A DNA stretch of 64,000 bases from Myxococcales bacterium (lineage in GTDB: Bacteria > Myxococcota_A > Polyangia > Polyangiales > Polyangiaceae). This document shows positions 8,051 to 18,839 of the stretch, one piece after another; the first letter of the stretch is position 1, and the number at the start of each line of letters is the position of its first letter. The stretch covers positions 1 to 64,000 of the forward strand of contig JANXLV010000329.1 of assembly GCA_025355005.1 (NCBI GenBank). Direction: 5' to 3'. The position numbers and the translations under genes were made by a program. Under the pieces are notes generated by a model that was not told the DNA's origin, ran no database searches, and saw only the letters and a program-made list of their open reading frames with translations.

Positions 8051-9489
8051 CCGACGGACGCAGAGCAAGGGAGCGCCCGCGCCACATCGTCATCGTGGGC
8101 GGCGGCATCACGGGTCTCGCTGCCGCCAGGGCGCTCGAGCACCGCGTGAAGGGAGCTCTTCGCGTCACGCTGCTCGAAGGCTCGGATCGCCTCGGCGGCA
8201 ACATCCTCACGGTGCGACACAACGGCTTCACGGTCGATGCCGGGCCGGACTCGTGGGTCTCGTCCAAGCCGGAGGCCAGCAAGCTCGCGGAGGACGTCGG
8301 TCTTGGCGAGGACATCATCGCCACGCAGGAGGGCTCACGGAAGGTCTACATCCTGGCCGGCGGCAAGCTGCTCCCGCTCCCCGAAGGCTTCGTCCTCGGC
8401 ATTCCCACGGAGATGGGGCCCGTGTTCAAGTCCGGGCTCTTCAGCTGGGACGAGATCGCGCGCATGGGACTCGACTACTTCGTCCCGCGCCGCACCACCG
8501 ACGAGGACGAGTCCGTCGCAGATTTTCTCTCGCGTCGCCTCGGTGACCCCATCGTGGATCGCATCGCAGGCCCGTTGCTCGGGGGCATCTTCGCGGGCGA
8601 CGCGCGCACCATCAGCGTGCGCGCAGCGTTTCCGCAGTTCGTCGCCGCGGAGGCCAAATACGGCTCGCTCATCAAGGCGATGCAGGCCGCCAGGAAGGCG
8701 CGCCTCGACACGAAGGACGGCAAGGACGGCAGCGCGTTCGTTTCGCTGAAGGGCGGCATGAGCGATCTCGTTACCGCCACCGCGCACCTGCTCAAGATCG
8801 CCGACGTGCGCAAGGGCGAGCGCGTCACCGGCATCGGCCGCGCAGAGGAAGGCGACCCGCGCGGACGCTTCGCGATCTCCACGGGGAAAGAGGTCCTCTT
8901 CGCGGACGACGTGGTGCTCGCGATCCCGCCCGTCATCGCGCGCAAGCTGCTCGCTGAGCTCTCGCCCGCATTCGACGGCCTGTACGAAGGCCTGCGTGCG
9001 CACTCCACGGCGACTGTGTTCCTCGGCTATCGCGCGCGCAGCGTCAGCCACCCGCTCGACGCCACCGGCTTCATCGTGCCCGCCCAGGAGAAGCGGCCCA
9101 TCCTGGCCTCCACATGGGTCACCTCGAAGTGGGAGCACCGCGCGCCTGCAGGCCACGTCATGCTCCGCGTCTTCCTCGGCGGCGCCAACGGCGAAGGCGT
9201 GCTCGACGCGGATGACTACGCCCTGGTCGCGATAGCGCGGCGCCAGCTCGCGGAGATCATGGACATCACGGCGCTGCCGGTCTTCTCACGCGTGTTCCGC
9301 TGGGACCACGCCAGCCCGCAGATGAACGTCGGTCATCTCGAGCGGCTGAAGGCCATCAAGAAAAAGCTGGAGGAGTTCCCGGGCCTCTACGTCGCCGCGA
9401 ACGGCTACCAGGGCACCGGCATCCCAGACTGCATCAAGCAAGGCAACGAAGTCGCCGACGTGATCGCCGCCTCTCCGGCTCCCTCCTGA
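8047..9489 (+). CDS. hemG: Protoporphyrinogen oxidase, oxygen-dependent HemY type
   Basis: This flavoprotein oxidises protoporphyrinogen IX to protoporphyrin IX. The start is ATG 8047, overlapping hemH, and the product has 480 residues, typical for the HemY/PgoX class and not for the small flavodoxin-like HemG of E. coli. The N-terminus carries the dinucleotide-binding motif HIVIVGGGITGLAAA, followed by ERSDRLGG-like and VDAGPDSW segments. The C-terminus ends with GLYVAANGYQGTGIPDCIK, the usual FAD-contact motif. The symbol hemG follows the family naming; hemY or pgoX would be equally correct. The gene is convergent with the mutase gene ending at 9507. Confidence 0.95.
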   Translation: MTDGRRARERPRHIVIVGGGITGLAAARALEHRVKGALRVTLLEGSDRLGGNILTVRHNGFTVDAGPDSWVSSKPEASKLAEDVGLGEDIIATQEGSRKVYILAGGKLLPLPEGFVLGIPTEMGPVFKSGLFSWDEIARMGLDYFVPRRTTDEDESVADFLSRRLGDPIVDRIAGPLLGGIFAGDARTISVRAAFPQFVAAEAKYGSLIKAMQAARKARLDTKDGKDGSAFVSLKGGMSDLVTATAHLLKIADVRKGERVTGIGRAEEGDPRGRFAISTGKEVLFADDVVLAIPPVIARKLLAELSPAFDGLYEGLRAHSTATVFLGYRARSVSHPLDATGFIVPAQEKRPILASTWVTSKWEHRAPAGHVMLRVFLGGANGEGVLDADDYALVAIARRQLAEIMDITALPVFSRVFRWDHASPQMNVGHLERLKAIKKKLEEFPGLYVAANGYQGTGIPDCIKQGNEVADVIAASPAPS

Positions 9490-9506
9490 ATCCTCCCTCC
9501 TGAAGC

Positions 9507-11266
<1,760 letters not shown>

Positions 11267-11267
<1 letters not shown>

Positions 11268-11285
11268 GCACTAAAATGTAGTGCA
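11267..11285. promoter_or_regulatory. Perfect 7-bp inverted repeat over the mutase start codon
   Basis: The sequence TGCACTA-AAATG-TAGTGCA forms a perfect 7-bp dyad with a 5-bp spacer. One arm reaches the first base of the ATG of the mutase gene. It is AT-rich compared with its surroundings, which suits a repressor operator. If transcribed, it could also form a hairpin that hides the start codon. No regulator gene lies next to it. The function is inferred from symmetry and position only. Confidence 0.45.
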
Positions 11286-11358
11286 GAAGCCGTCGTGATG
11301 AGCGCTGGATCCGCCGGTCGCCACAAAAAGTGCCGCGAAGAGGGAGAATGTAGGAGCT

Positions 11359-12117
11359 TCAGGCCTTTTCGTCCGAGACGATCTTTTCGTCCGAGAGGTC
11401 GAGCTTTGCGTCGACGTTCGCTTCAGCCTTGGCGTCGGCCCTCGCATCGGTCTGCTCGGCCTTGGCGTCGGCCGTTTCAGCGGGAGCGGCGCGGCGGTGC
11501 TTGATGAACTCGATGATGGCCGGCAGGATCGAGATGAAGATGATCGCGAAGACGACGACCGAGAAGTTCTTCTTCACGATCGGGTAGCCGCCGAAGAGGT
11601 AGCCGGCGCCGAAGAGGCTCGTGACCCAGAGGATGGCGCCTGCGACGCTATAGCTGATGAACTTGCGGAAGTTCATGGCGCCGGCGCCCGCCACGAACGG
11701 GGCGAACGTGCGGACGATCGGGACGAAGCGAGCGATGATGATCGTCTTGCCGCCGTACTTCTCGAAGAACGCGTGCGTCTTGTCGAGGTGCTTCTTGTTG
11801 AAGAGGCGCGACTTCTCGCCCTTCATGACGCGCGGCCCGATCGCCTTGCCAACCTGGTAGTTCACGTTGTCGCCGACGAGCGCAGCCGCGATGAGCCCGA
11901 GCGCGAGAACCAGCGGGTTGAGGCCGCTGTTCTCCAGCGAGGCGACTGCGCCGGCCGCGAAGAGCAGCGAGTCACCGGGCAGGAACGGGGTCACGACGAG
12001 ACCGGTCTCGCAGAACACGATCAACCAGAGAATGGCGTACGTCGTGGTTCCGTACTGCGCCGTGATCGCCTCGAGGTGCTTGTCGAGGTGAAGGACGATG
12101 TCGAGCAGCTCTTTCAT
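11359..12117 (-). CDS. DedA family membrane protein
   Basis: This 252-residue protein has the DedA/SNARE-associated core: GLVVTPFLPGDSLLF near residue 40 and a Gly/Arg-rich IIIARFVPIVRTFAPFVAG near residue 127, with four to five hydrophobic segments. DedA proteins are inner-membrane proteins implicated in lipid-carrier recycling and envelope homeostasis. The C-terminal 45 residues form a charged tail of repeated DAKAE units, longer than in most members. The ATG overlaps the stop of the upstream PP2C phosphatase gene as TGATG, so the two genes are probably translationally coupled. Confidence 0.9.
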   Translation of the reverse strand: MKELLDIVLHLDKHLEAITAQYGTTTYAILWLIVFCETGLVVTPFLPGDSLLFAAGAVASLENSGLNPLVLALGLIAAALVGDNVNYQVGKAIGPRVMKGEKSRLFNKKHLDKTHAFFEKYGGKTIIIARFVPIVRTFAPFVAGAGAMNFRKFISYSVAGAILWVTSLFGAGYLFGGYPIVKKNFSVVVFAIIFISILPAIIEFIKHRRAAPAETADAKAEQTDARADAKAEANVDAKLDLSDEKIVSDEKA

Positions 12118-13331
12118 CAGGCAGATTCGCCGCCGTTCCCGTTAGTCCCGCCTGGCCCAGGCTTGGGTCGGAAACTTGCGGGAGGGGGAGGCGGGAGGTC
12201 GCCGGACGCGGGAGGAGCCGGGACAGTCGCAGCGATCTGCGCAGCCTTCATGTTGCCGGAGGGCGTGCCTGTGCCGGTGCCTGCGCCCGCACCTGGCGTT
12301 GCGGCGGGGGCGCCTTCTGCCGGGGGTGCAGCTGCTTCGCCCACCTTCGGGCTCGAGCCGGCTGCGGGGGCTGGGGCAAGGGGCGCTGCAACGGGGGTGC
12401 CGACGGGGGTCTGGTGAAGGATCGCGGGCGGCGCGGCTGCTGCTGCGGCCTTGCTCGTGAGCCCCGGTGCGGTGTTTTCCTCGGCCATGCCGAGCCCGTC
12501 CGCCTTCGGGATCTCGATCTCGCGCGTGGGTGCGTCGCCGTCGGGGTCTTCGTCGGTGATCGACTTGAACTCCTCGATGCGAATGAGGATGGCGGTGATG
12601 TTGTCCTCGCCGCCGTGCTCGTTCGCCTTCGTGATGAGGCGCTTGCAGGCCTCACGCACGTCGGTGGTGGCGGCGACGATGTTCTGGATGTCCTCATCCA
12701 CGACCATGCCGGAGAGACCGTCGGAGCAAAGTACGTACACGTCCCCGGACCGGGGATCATCGTGTTGCAGGTCGACGACGACCTGATCCTGCATTCCGAG
12801 GGCACGCGTGATCACGTTCTTCGGGAGCTCACTCCGCTGCTCTTCCGTGAGGTCGGGCATGGCGAGCAGGTAGTCATTGATGAGGGAGTGATCCCGCGTC
12901 AGCTGCTGGATCTTTCCCTCGCGCACGCGGTAGCAGCGGGAGTCTCCCACGTGCCCGATGTACATGCGCTTCTTGCGGGGGCTGAACATGCAGCCGACGA
13001 CTGTCGTGCCCATGCCATGGCATTCCCGTGAACGCGTGCTGCGCTCGAAGATCTGCCTGTTGGCGACCCGAATGCCAGTGAGCAGACGGTTCTCCTCCTC
13101 CGACAGGTTCGTGTCGAAGTGGAACGGCCAGGTCACGTCCTCGTTCGCGGTCGAACGAAAGAACTCGGAGATAGTCTCCGTTGCGAGGCGAGACGCTACG
13201 TCTCCCGCACGGTGCCCTCCCATGCCATCCGCCACGACGAATAGATCGAACTCCTTCAGAACAACGAACGAATCTTCGTTGTGCTCCCGCTGGAGTCCTA
13301 CGTCGGACAAGCCGGCTGCCACTGCGCGCAT
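12117..13331 (-). CDS. PP2C-type Ser/Thr protein phosphatase
   Basis: The protein removes phosphate from Ser/Thr residues with a two-metal centre. The metal-binding motifs are in order: QREHNEDSF, VADGMGGHRAGDVAS, IGHVGDSRCYRV, LCSDGLSGMV and GGEDNITA. I choose ATG 13331 (404 residues, GGAG box about 13 nt upstream) because the fold begins just after it. An in-frame TTG at 13385 would add 18 residues. The last 110 residues are Pro/Ala-rich and probably unstructured. The stop overlaps the DedA start. It may counteract Hanks-type kinases such as the one at 23638, which is inference. Confidence 0.9.
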   Translation of the reverse strand: MRAVAAGLSDVGLQREHNEDSFVVLKEFDLFVVADGMGGHRAGDVASRLATETISEFFRSTANEDVTWPFHFDTNLSEEENRLLTGIRVANRQIFERSTRSRECHGMGTTVVGCMFSPRKKRMYIGHVGDSRCYRVREGKIQQLTRDHSLINDYLLAMPDLTEEQRSELPKNVITRALGMQDQVVVDLQHDDPRSGDVYVLCSDGLSGMVVDEDIQNIVAATTDVREACKRLITKANEHGGEDNITAILIRIEEFKSITDEDPDGDAPTREIEIPKADGLGMAEENTAPGLTSKAAAAAAPPAILHQTPVGTPVAAPLAPAPAAGSSPKVGEAAAPPAEGAPAATPGAGAGTGTGTPSGNMKAAQIAATVPAPPASGDLPPPPPASFRPKPGPGGTNGNGGESA

Positions 13332-13419
13332 CAAATGATCGTCTCCGGTTTGTTCCAGGCTTTCATCGCCGCCTGTGGGTGTCAAGCCCCTGTCTCGGGA
13401 CAGCCCGAACGGGCGGGCC

Positions 13420-13977
13420 TCAGACTTCGAGGATGTCCTTCTCCTTGTGGGAAACGAAGGAGTCGGTCTGTTTGTTGGCCTCGGAGACGATCTCCTCGGC
13501 CTTCTTCTTCGCGCGATCCACGTCGTCGGTGCTTGCGTCGCCGCCGTCGTCGATCTCTTTCAGCATGTCCAGGGCGTCGTGACGCGCCTTGCGCACCGAG
13601 ACCTTGCACTCCTCACCATACTTGCGGGCGATCTTCACGAATTCCTTGCGGCGCTCCTCCGTCAGCGGGGGAAGCGGGATGCGAATCATGTCGCCGTCCA
13701 TCTGCGGATTGAGCCCAAGATCGCTCTCGCGGAGGGCCTTCTCCACGACCTTCATGACGCTCTTGTCCCACGGCTTCACCGTGAGCATGCGCGCCTCTGG
13801 CACGTTGATGTTCGCCATCTGACCGAGCGCGGTCATGGTGCCGTAGTAGTCGACGCGAATTCCGTCGAGCAGGCTGGTGTTGGCGCGGCCAGCGCGGAGC
13901 TTGGTGAGCTCCCGTTTCAGCGCTTCGTGCGCCTTGGCGACGGAGCTCTGGAGCTCCTTCAGTACGTCGTCGAGCAT
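13420..13977 (-). CDS. frr: Ribosome recycling factor
   Basis: RRF splits post-termination ribosomes together with EF-G. The 185-residue length fits the family exactly, and the start at ATG 13977 has a GGGAG box. Conserved elements include LRAGRANTSLLDGIRVDYYG, INVPEARMLTVKPWDKS and RIPLPPLTEERRKEFVK. Longer in-frame sequence upstream is not part of the protein. The usual neighbours pyrH and tsf are not visible here. The PP2C and DedA genes follow on the same strand after about 90 nt. Confidence 0.97.
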   Translation of the reverse strand: MLDDVLKELQSSVAKAHEALKRELTKLRAGRANTSLLDGIRVDYYGTMTALGQMANINVPEARMLTVKPWDKSVMKVVEKALRESDLGLNPQMDGDMIRIPLPPLTEERRKEFVKIARKYGEECKVSVRKARHDALDMLKEIDDGGDASTDDVDRAKKKAEEIVSEANKQTDSFVSHKEKDILEV

Positions 13978-14084
13978 GCGTTTTCTCCCGCGAGAGGCCT
14001 CACACCCTATACCCAAAGAGGCCGGGCGCACACCTTCCTTTTGTCCCCTTCTGCTTCCCGCCCGCTCCGCTATAACCCAGGGTC

Positions 14085-15740
14085 GTGAAGGCTTGCGTTT
14101 TCGTTCTTGCGTTCGCGACGGCCATGGGTCTCGGCCTCGGTGGTTGCAAGGACGCGCCGCCGCCACCGCCCGCCGAGAAGGAGCCGGCGACACCGCCTCC
14201 TCCCGCCGACCTGCTGGGGTGGGCAGTCATTCCCACGCCGGACACCTCGTGGGGGAAGCTGCAGCGCGCGGTCGGCGGCTCGCTCGGGCTCATCCCTTCC
14301 ACCATGGGTGGGCTCGTGACTGCGCTCGGGGGCATCGACAGCTCGCTCTCTCCCGAGGTCGACGGTCGCGCGCCTGCGTTCGTCGCGTGCTCCGGCACCG
14401 CGGACGACATGGCGTGGGTCATCTCGCTTCACCTGCGCGACGCGAGGCACGCACGCGCCGAGCTGGGCGACGGCGGGCATTTCAGGACACGCGACGCTCA
14501 CGGCATGACGATCCTCGTCCCCGTGCAGTCCACGCAGTTCACGGTCGCGTTCGACGGCGACCGCATGCTGCTCGCGCGCCGCGAGTCCGATCTGGATGCG
14601 CTCGGCGTGTATGCGTCGCGCACGCTGCCGAAGGGCCCCGTACCAGGCAATGCGCTGGTCGCGGAGATCCCGAGGAGCGGCATGGCTGCATTCACCGGCG
14701 CGCTCGCAGGTGCATTCAAGGACCTCGCCGACGGCGCACGAGCGAGCGAGAAGGCCCAGCGCGAGCACCACGGAGGAAAACAGGCGGACTTCGCAGACAC
14801 GGAGGCCGTCCTTGGTATCGCGGACGAGTTCGTCGGGGCCCGCACGAAGGAGCTCTCGGATTTCGCGCACGCGAAGCTCACGCTCGACACCGGCGATGAC
14901 GGTGTGCACGCGGTGATGCTGGTCACGCCGCAGGACGGCGCTGGCCCATCGCGCGACTTCGTCTCCGGGCTCGCCGTGGGCGACGCGACCCCGCTCGTGT
15001 CCAGCTGGGCAGACGCCCGCGCAAGCATCCTCGTTCGCACGACGCCCGCATCGCGAAAGGCTCACGCGCAGGTCGTGTCCGATGCGCTCGCGCGTGCTCT
15101 CGGCGCTCGCCTCACCGACACCGGCAAGAAGGAGATGGGCGCCGTGCTCCATGCGTGGGAGTCCGGCGTGTCGGACGCACTGGTGGTGAGCTTGCCGTCC
15201 GCAACGTCGGGCGCAGTCCTCGCGAAGGTCGGTGTATCGGACCAGAAGCTCGTGAAGGACGCGCTGGTCGCCGTTCCGCCGCTGCTCGCCGAGAAGGCAT
15301 TCGCGGCGCCGCTCGGTGTCACGCAGACCGTCTCCGCGAAGAAGGACATCACGGGTGGAGGCTCGGCCGACGTGCTCACGTGGTCGCGGGTGGCGGACAA
15401 GAAGCGGGGCATCAAGGCCGCCGCTCTGGGCGTGGCGTCTGCAATGGACTCCGGGTCTGCGTTTCTTGCCCTCGGCGAGGACCCGCTCCCGGTGTTGCTC
15501 TCCGGCGTACATCCAGAGCGAAAGCTGGGCGACGACAGCCTGCTCGCCGCTCCGCTCACGGCGCTCGGGTCCGAGGTGTCGGTGGTGGTGCTCGCTCAGC
15601 CCCTCAAGCTCGATCCCGGTCACCTCGGCGAGCCCGCAGCACCAGGACTGCTCGCGCTCGGGCGACGCGGGGCCGACGCGTTGATCCGCGTGGACCTCTC
15701 GCTCGGGCTCCTCAAGGGCTTCTCAAGGAAGGTGCTCTGA
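14085..15740 (+). CDS. Large hypothetical lipoprotein
   Basis: This 551-residue protein starts at GTG 14085. The N-terminus is a lipoprotein signal with lipobox GLGGC (Cys near residue 21), followed by a Pro-rich linker of about 20 residues. The remainder is Ala-, Asp- and Val-rich with alternating strands and helices, and no enzymatic motif is visible. Its make-up resembles the 1049-residue lipoprotein at 44380, which also has a Pro-rich linker after the lipobox. It is divergent from frr. The ABC-type permease gene follows after 28 nt. It probably sits in the periplasm as a membrane-anchored protein. Function unknown. Confidence 0.7.
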   Translation: MKACVFVLAFATAMGLGLGGCKDAPPPPPAEKEPATPPPPADLLGWAVIPTPDTSWGKLQRAVGGSLGLIPSTMGGLVTALGGIDSSLSPEVDGRAPAFVACSGTADDMAWVISLHLRDARHARAELGDGGHFRTRDAHGMTILVPVQSTQFTVAFDGDRMLLARRESDLDALGVYASRTLPKGPVPGNALVAEIPRSGMAAFTGALAGAFKDLADGARASEKAQREHHGGKQADFADTEAVLGIADEFVGARTKELSDFAHAKLTLDTGDDGVHAVMLVTPQDGAGPSRDFVSGLAVGDATPLVSSWADARASILVRTTPASRKAHAQVVSDALARALGARLTDTGKKEMGAVLHAWESGVSDALVVSLPSATSGAVLAKVGVSDQKLVKDALVAVPPLLAEKAFAAPLGVTQTVSAKKDITGGGSADVLTWSRVADKKRGIKAAALGVASAMDSGSAFLALGEDPLPVLLSGVHPERKLGDDSLLAAPLTALGSEVSVVVLAQPLKLDPGHLGEPAAPGLLALGRRGADALIRVDLSLGLLKGFSRKVL

Positions 15741-15768
15741 CGACGCGCTTCGTGGTACCCGACGGGGG

Positions 15769-16605
15769 GTGGACCTCTCGTACCTCGCCATCCCGACGTT
15801 CCAGCGCGCGCTGCTCGCGGGGTCCCTCCTCGCGGCGATGCTCGCCCTCCTTGGCGTGCTCGTCACCGCGCGCGGGCTCTCGCAGCTGGGCGATGGCCTC
15901 TCGCACGCTGCGTTCGGCGGGATCGCGCTCGGCATGTTCATCGGCGTCTCCTCCCCCCTGTGGGTCGCGATCCCCGTGACCGCGCTCGCCGCGATCTCGA
16001 TCGGCACGCTCCGTCGTCGCGGCGGGCTTCGCTCGGACGTGGCCATGGCGATCCTTTTTGCCTCCTGCTTCGCCGCGGGCGTCATCCTGCTTCACGAGCA
16101 CCTGAAGCGCGGACAGGCTGGGACGCTCTTCGACCCCGAGCAGCTCCTCTTCGGCAACATCCTCCTCGTGGGCTCGAGCGACCTCTATCTGGTCCTGGGC
16201 ATCGCGGCCGTCACCGTCATCTTCTTCGTGGTCGCGTTCGCACACGTCGCCTATGCGACCTTCGACGAGGACCTCGCGCGTCTGTCCGGCATCCCCGTCG
16301 GGTGGCTGGAGAGCGCGCTGCTCGCCCTGCTCGCGGCGGTCGTAGTCGCTGCGATCCGGCTTGCGGGCGTCGTCCTCGTGAGCGCGTTCCTCGTCGTGCC
16401 AGCTGCAACCGGCAAGATGCTGGGCCGCACGCTGCCGCGCGTCATCGGCCTTGCCATGCTCTCCGGGGTCATCGGCGTGCTCTCGGGGTTCGACCTCGGC
16501 AACCGCCTGGAATGGCCCGCGGGCGCGACGATTGTCCTGTCGCTCTCCGCGCAGTTCCTCCTCTCCGTCGCCGTCGTGCAGCTCCGTCGTCGCGGCCGGG
16601 CGTAG
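15769..16605 (+). CDS. ABC-3 family metal transporter permease (ZnuB/MntB-like)
   Basis: The start is GTG 15769 with a GGGGG run just upstream, giving 278 residues. Seven to eight hydrophobic helices and the family motifs GLSQLGDGLSHAAFGG and AGVVLVSAFLVVPAATG identify a permease of the zinc/manganese/iron ABC family. Such a permease needs an ATPase and usually a substrate-binding protein, but neither is adjacent. The upstream gene is a lipoprotein without the cluster A-I binding-protein motifs. The partner genes must be elsewhere, or the gene is an orphan. The metal cannot be predicted from the sequence. Confidence 0.88.
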   Translation: MDLSYLAIPTFQRALLAGSLLAAMLALLGVLVTARGLSQLGDGLSHAAFGGIALGMFIGVSSPLWVAIPVTALAAISIGTLRRRGGLRSDVAMAILFASCFAAGVILLHEHLKRGQAGTLFDPEQLLFGNILLVGSSDLYLVLGIAAVTVIFFVVAFAHVAYATFDEDLARLSGIPVGWLESALLALLAAVVVAAIRLAGVVLVSAFLVVPAATGKMLGRTLPRVIGLAMLSGVIGVLSGFDLGNRLEWPAGATIVLSLSAQFLLSVAVVQLRRRGRA

Positions 16606-16720
16606 CCGCGTATCGGGCGCGCACGGGCCGGTCGAGGTCGAGACTCCTGGATCTCAGAACTGGGCATTCGCCGGCGGGCATTCGCGGTGGGAGCAAGAAC
16701 GTGTGACAATGACACACCAG

Positions 16721-16758
16721 GATGCCTTTTACGCCCAAGTGGTGATCGGAAAGGCATC
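16721..16758. repeat. Inverted repeat upstream of the Cys-rich lipoprotein gene
   Basis: GATGCCTTT (16721-16729) and AAAGGCATC (16750-16758) form a perfect 9-bp inverted repeat with a 20-nt loop. No T-tract follows on either strand, so it is a poor terminator. It lies between the permease stop and the ATG at 16857 in a 251-nt gap and could be an operator or a transcript hairpin. I see no other gene in this gap. Confidence 0.35.
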
Positions 16759-16856
16759 GCGCCTCCCACCGTGAAATGGGGTAGCCTTTCTCCGTCGGAC
16801 ACCCGCCGGACACCCCACGCCGACTTACGGGTCTTACTCGACGAAGGACGTTTGCC

Positions 16857-18839
16857 ATGAGTCTCAAGCTTCGCGCACTCGCTCGGTTGTTGCCGATCTT
16901 CTTCGTCGTAGCGGCGCTCTTCTCCTCCATTGCGACCGGTTGCGGACGCTCGGATCTCCTCTCCGACTCCATCACGGTGGACGGCGGCAAGAAGGACGGC
17001 GGCCCTGGGTCGTGCGGGCCCGCGACGTGCCCAGGCGGTTGCTGCGACTCGAACGGCACCTGTCGTGTCGGCACGGATGCGCAGGCCTGCGGTGAGCTCG
17101 GTGGCACCTGCTCGGACTGCCTCGGCCTCGGCTTCACCAGCTGCGACGAAAAGACGCACGCGTGCAGCAAGATCACCCCGAACTGCGACAGCACCAACTG
17201 CACGTTCGGCTGCTGCGTGACGGACCCGTCTGGCACCCAGTTCTGCGTCGGCGGGACGGATGCGATGGAGTGCGGCGCGAGCGGCGCATCGTGTGCAGAC
17301 TGCACGCAGTTCGGCGACATCTGCGACACCAACACGCGCACGTGCACTCCCTCCAAATGCAACGCGCAGAACTGCGCGGACGGCTGCTGCGTCGGTAACC
17401 TGTGCCAGCACGGCGGCAAGAGCGACACGGCGTGCGGCAACGGCGGCATCGCCTGCGACGACTGCGCCGTGCGTGGCCAGACGTGCGGCGTGGGCTCCGA
17501 CGCCGGCTCGAACTTCGTATGCGTGGGCACCGCCGCGTGCGGCCCCAAGAACTGCAAGGGCTGCTGCATCGGTGACGTGTGCGTCACCGGTGGCGACGAC
17601 ACGGCCTGCGGCCTGGGCGGGCCCCAGTGCGCGAACTGCGCTGGCAAGGGCCAGGCGTGCAGCGCCGGCGGTGTATGCCAGACGCCGACGTGCAGCGCCG
17701 CCAACTGCGCAGGCTGCTGCCAGGGCAACGCATGCGTCCTCATGACGTCCGACGCCGCGTGCGGCAAGGGCGGCGCGGCCTGCAAGCCGTGCGCGGTCAA
17801 CACCACCTGCAACGCGGGCACCTGCGTGGCGACGCCGCCGTGCGGTCCTGCGACGTGCCCCACGGGTTGCTGCCAGGCAGGCGTCTGCGCCACGGGCACG
17901 CAGAGCACCATCTGTGGCAACGGCGGCGCGGCCTGCCAGAACTGCTCCGCGACGGGGCTCACCTGCACGGGCCAGGCGTGCGTGAAGCCCGTCTGTAGCC
18001 CTGCGAACTGCGCGGGCTGCTGCTCCGCCGGCACATGCGTCGCGGGCAACCAGGACATGGTCTGCGGCGCTGGCGGCGGCGCTTGCACCGACTGCACCGG
18101 TGGCGGTCAGGTCTGCGGCGCGGGCGGTGTCTGCAAGGCTCCGTGCGGTCCCGCGAACTGCGGCGCGGGCTGCTGCAGTGGCCAGGCGTGCGTCGGCGGC
18201 TTCCTGAACAACCGCTGCGGCTCCGGCGGCGCGGCTTGCACCGACTGCGCTGCGGGGGGCTCCACGTGCGACACCGCGGCGGTCCCGCGCGTGTGCACCA
18301 AGCCCAACACGTGTCCGCAGAAGTACGCGGGTTGCGGCGTGGGTGTCTCCACGCCCAAGCTGACCACACACCAGAACCAGTGCGTCACATCGGACCTGCA
18401 GGACGCTGCGGCCGCGTGCAGCGGCGGCCTCGCGGGCAACAACTGTCAGGCGTTCTTCGCGTTCCTCACGGCTAACTCGCCCGGCTGCGCCACCTGCCTT
18501 GCGCCGTTCGAGCACGACTACAACGCGAGCGACTTCGCGGCGATCTTCAACTGCGCGTCACCGTTCGTGAACCCCATGTGCAACCACAACACCGGCTGCG
18601 AGACCGACTGCGAGTCCTCGAGCTGCTCCATGTGCGCCGCCGGCGATGTCACCGCGTGCGAGAACACCGTGCAGGGCATGGGTGGTCAGTGCCAGAGCTT
18701 CCAGGCGGGCTCTGGATGCATCAACGGGGCGCTCGGTAACCCGCCGGGCGACGCGTGCGACCCGTTCGATCCGCGCTACAACTTTGGCGACTACGGCCTC
18801 TTCCTGCAGGGAATGGGCAAGCTGTTCTGCCAGCCTTGA
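16857..18839 (+). CDS. Cys-rich repeat lipoprotein
   Basis: This 660-residue protein has a signal peptide with lipobox ATGC (Cys29). Residues 53-484 consist of eight repeats of roughly 50 residues, each following the plan C-x4-C-x2-3-GCC, a CV or CR turn, CG-x2-G-x2-C-x2-C and one or two more Cys. Residues 485-660 form a different Cys-rich domain with no recognised match. The pattern implies many disulphides and an extracellular or outer-surface location. Similar proteins are common in large myxobacterial genomes and their function is unknown. The stop overlaps the TTG start of the SDR-like gene. Confidence 0.85.
   Translation: MSLKLRALARLLPIFFVVAALFSSIATGCGRSDLLSDSITVDGGKKDGGPGSCGPATCPGGCCDSNGTCRVGTDAQACGELGGTCSDCLGLGFTSCDEKTHACSKITPNCDSTNCTFGCCVTDPSGTQFCVGGTDAMECGASGASCADCTQFGDICDTNTRTCTPSKCNAQNCADGCCVGNLCQHGGKSDTACGNGGIACDDCAVRGQTCGVGSDAGSNFVCVGTAACGPKNCKGCCIGDVCVTGGDDTACGLGGPQCANCAGKGQACSAGGVCQTPTCSAANCAGCCQGNACVLMTSDAACGKGGAACKPCAVNTTCNAGTCVATPPCGPATCPTGCCQAGVCATGTQSTICGNGGAACQNCSATGLTCTGQACVKPVCSPANCAGCCSAGTCVAGNQDMVCGAGGGACTDCTGGGQVCGAGGVCKAPCGPANCGAGCCSGQACVGGFLNNRCGSGGAACTDCAAGGSTCDTAAVPRVCTKPNTCPQKYAGCGVGVSTPKLTTHQNQCVTSDLQDAAAACSGGLAGNNCQAFFAFLTANSPGCATCLAPFEHDYNASDFAAIFNCASPFVNPMCNHNTGCETDCESSSCSMCAAGDVTACENTVQGMGGQCQSFQAGSGCINGALGNPPGDACDPFDPRYNFGDYGLFLQGMGKLFCQP
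17013..18308 (+). repeat. Eight-copy Cys-rich protein repeat
   Basis: Eight diverged copies of a unit of about 150-180 bp encode the Cys-rich repeats of the lipoprotein. Copies begin with CGPATC, CDSTNC, CNAQNC, CGPKNC, CSAANC, CGPATC, CSPANC and CGPANC. They share the GCC core and the CG...G..C..C half. The later copies (4-8) are more alike than the first three, which suggests expansion from the 3' side. Confidence 0.8.

Noticed and set aside
17013-18308. Regular repeats considered as a CRISPR-like array
   Set aside because: The repeats are of about 150-180 bp, diverged, in frame and encode Cys-rich protein units. No spacer structure exists.
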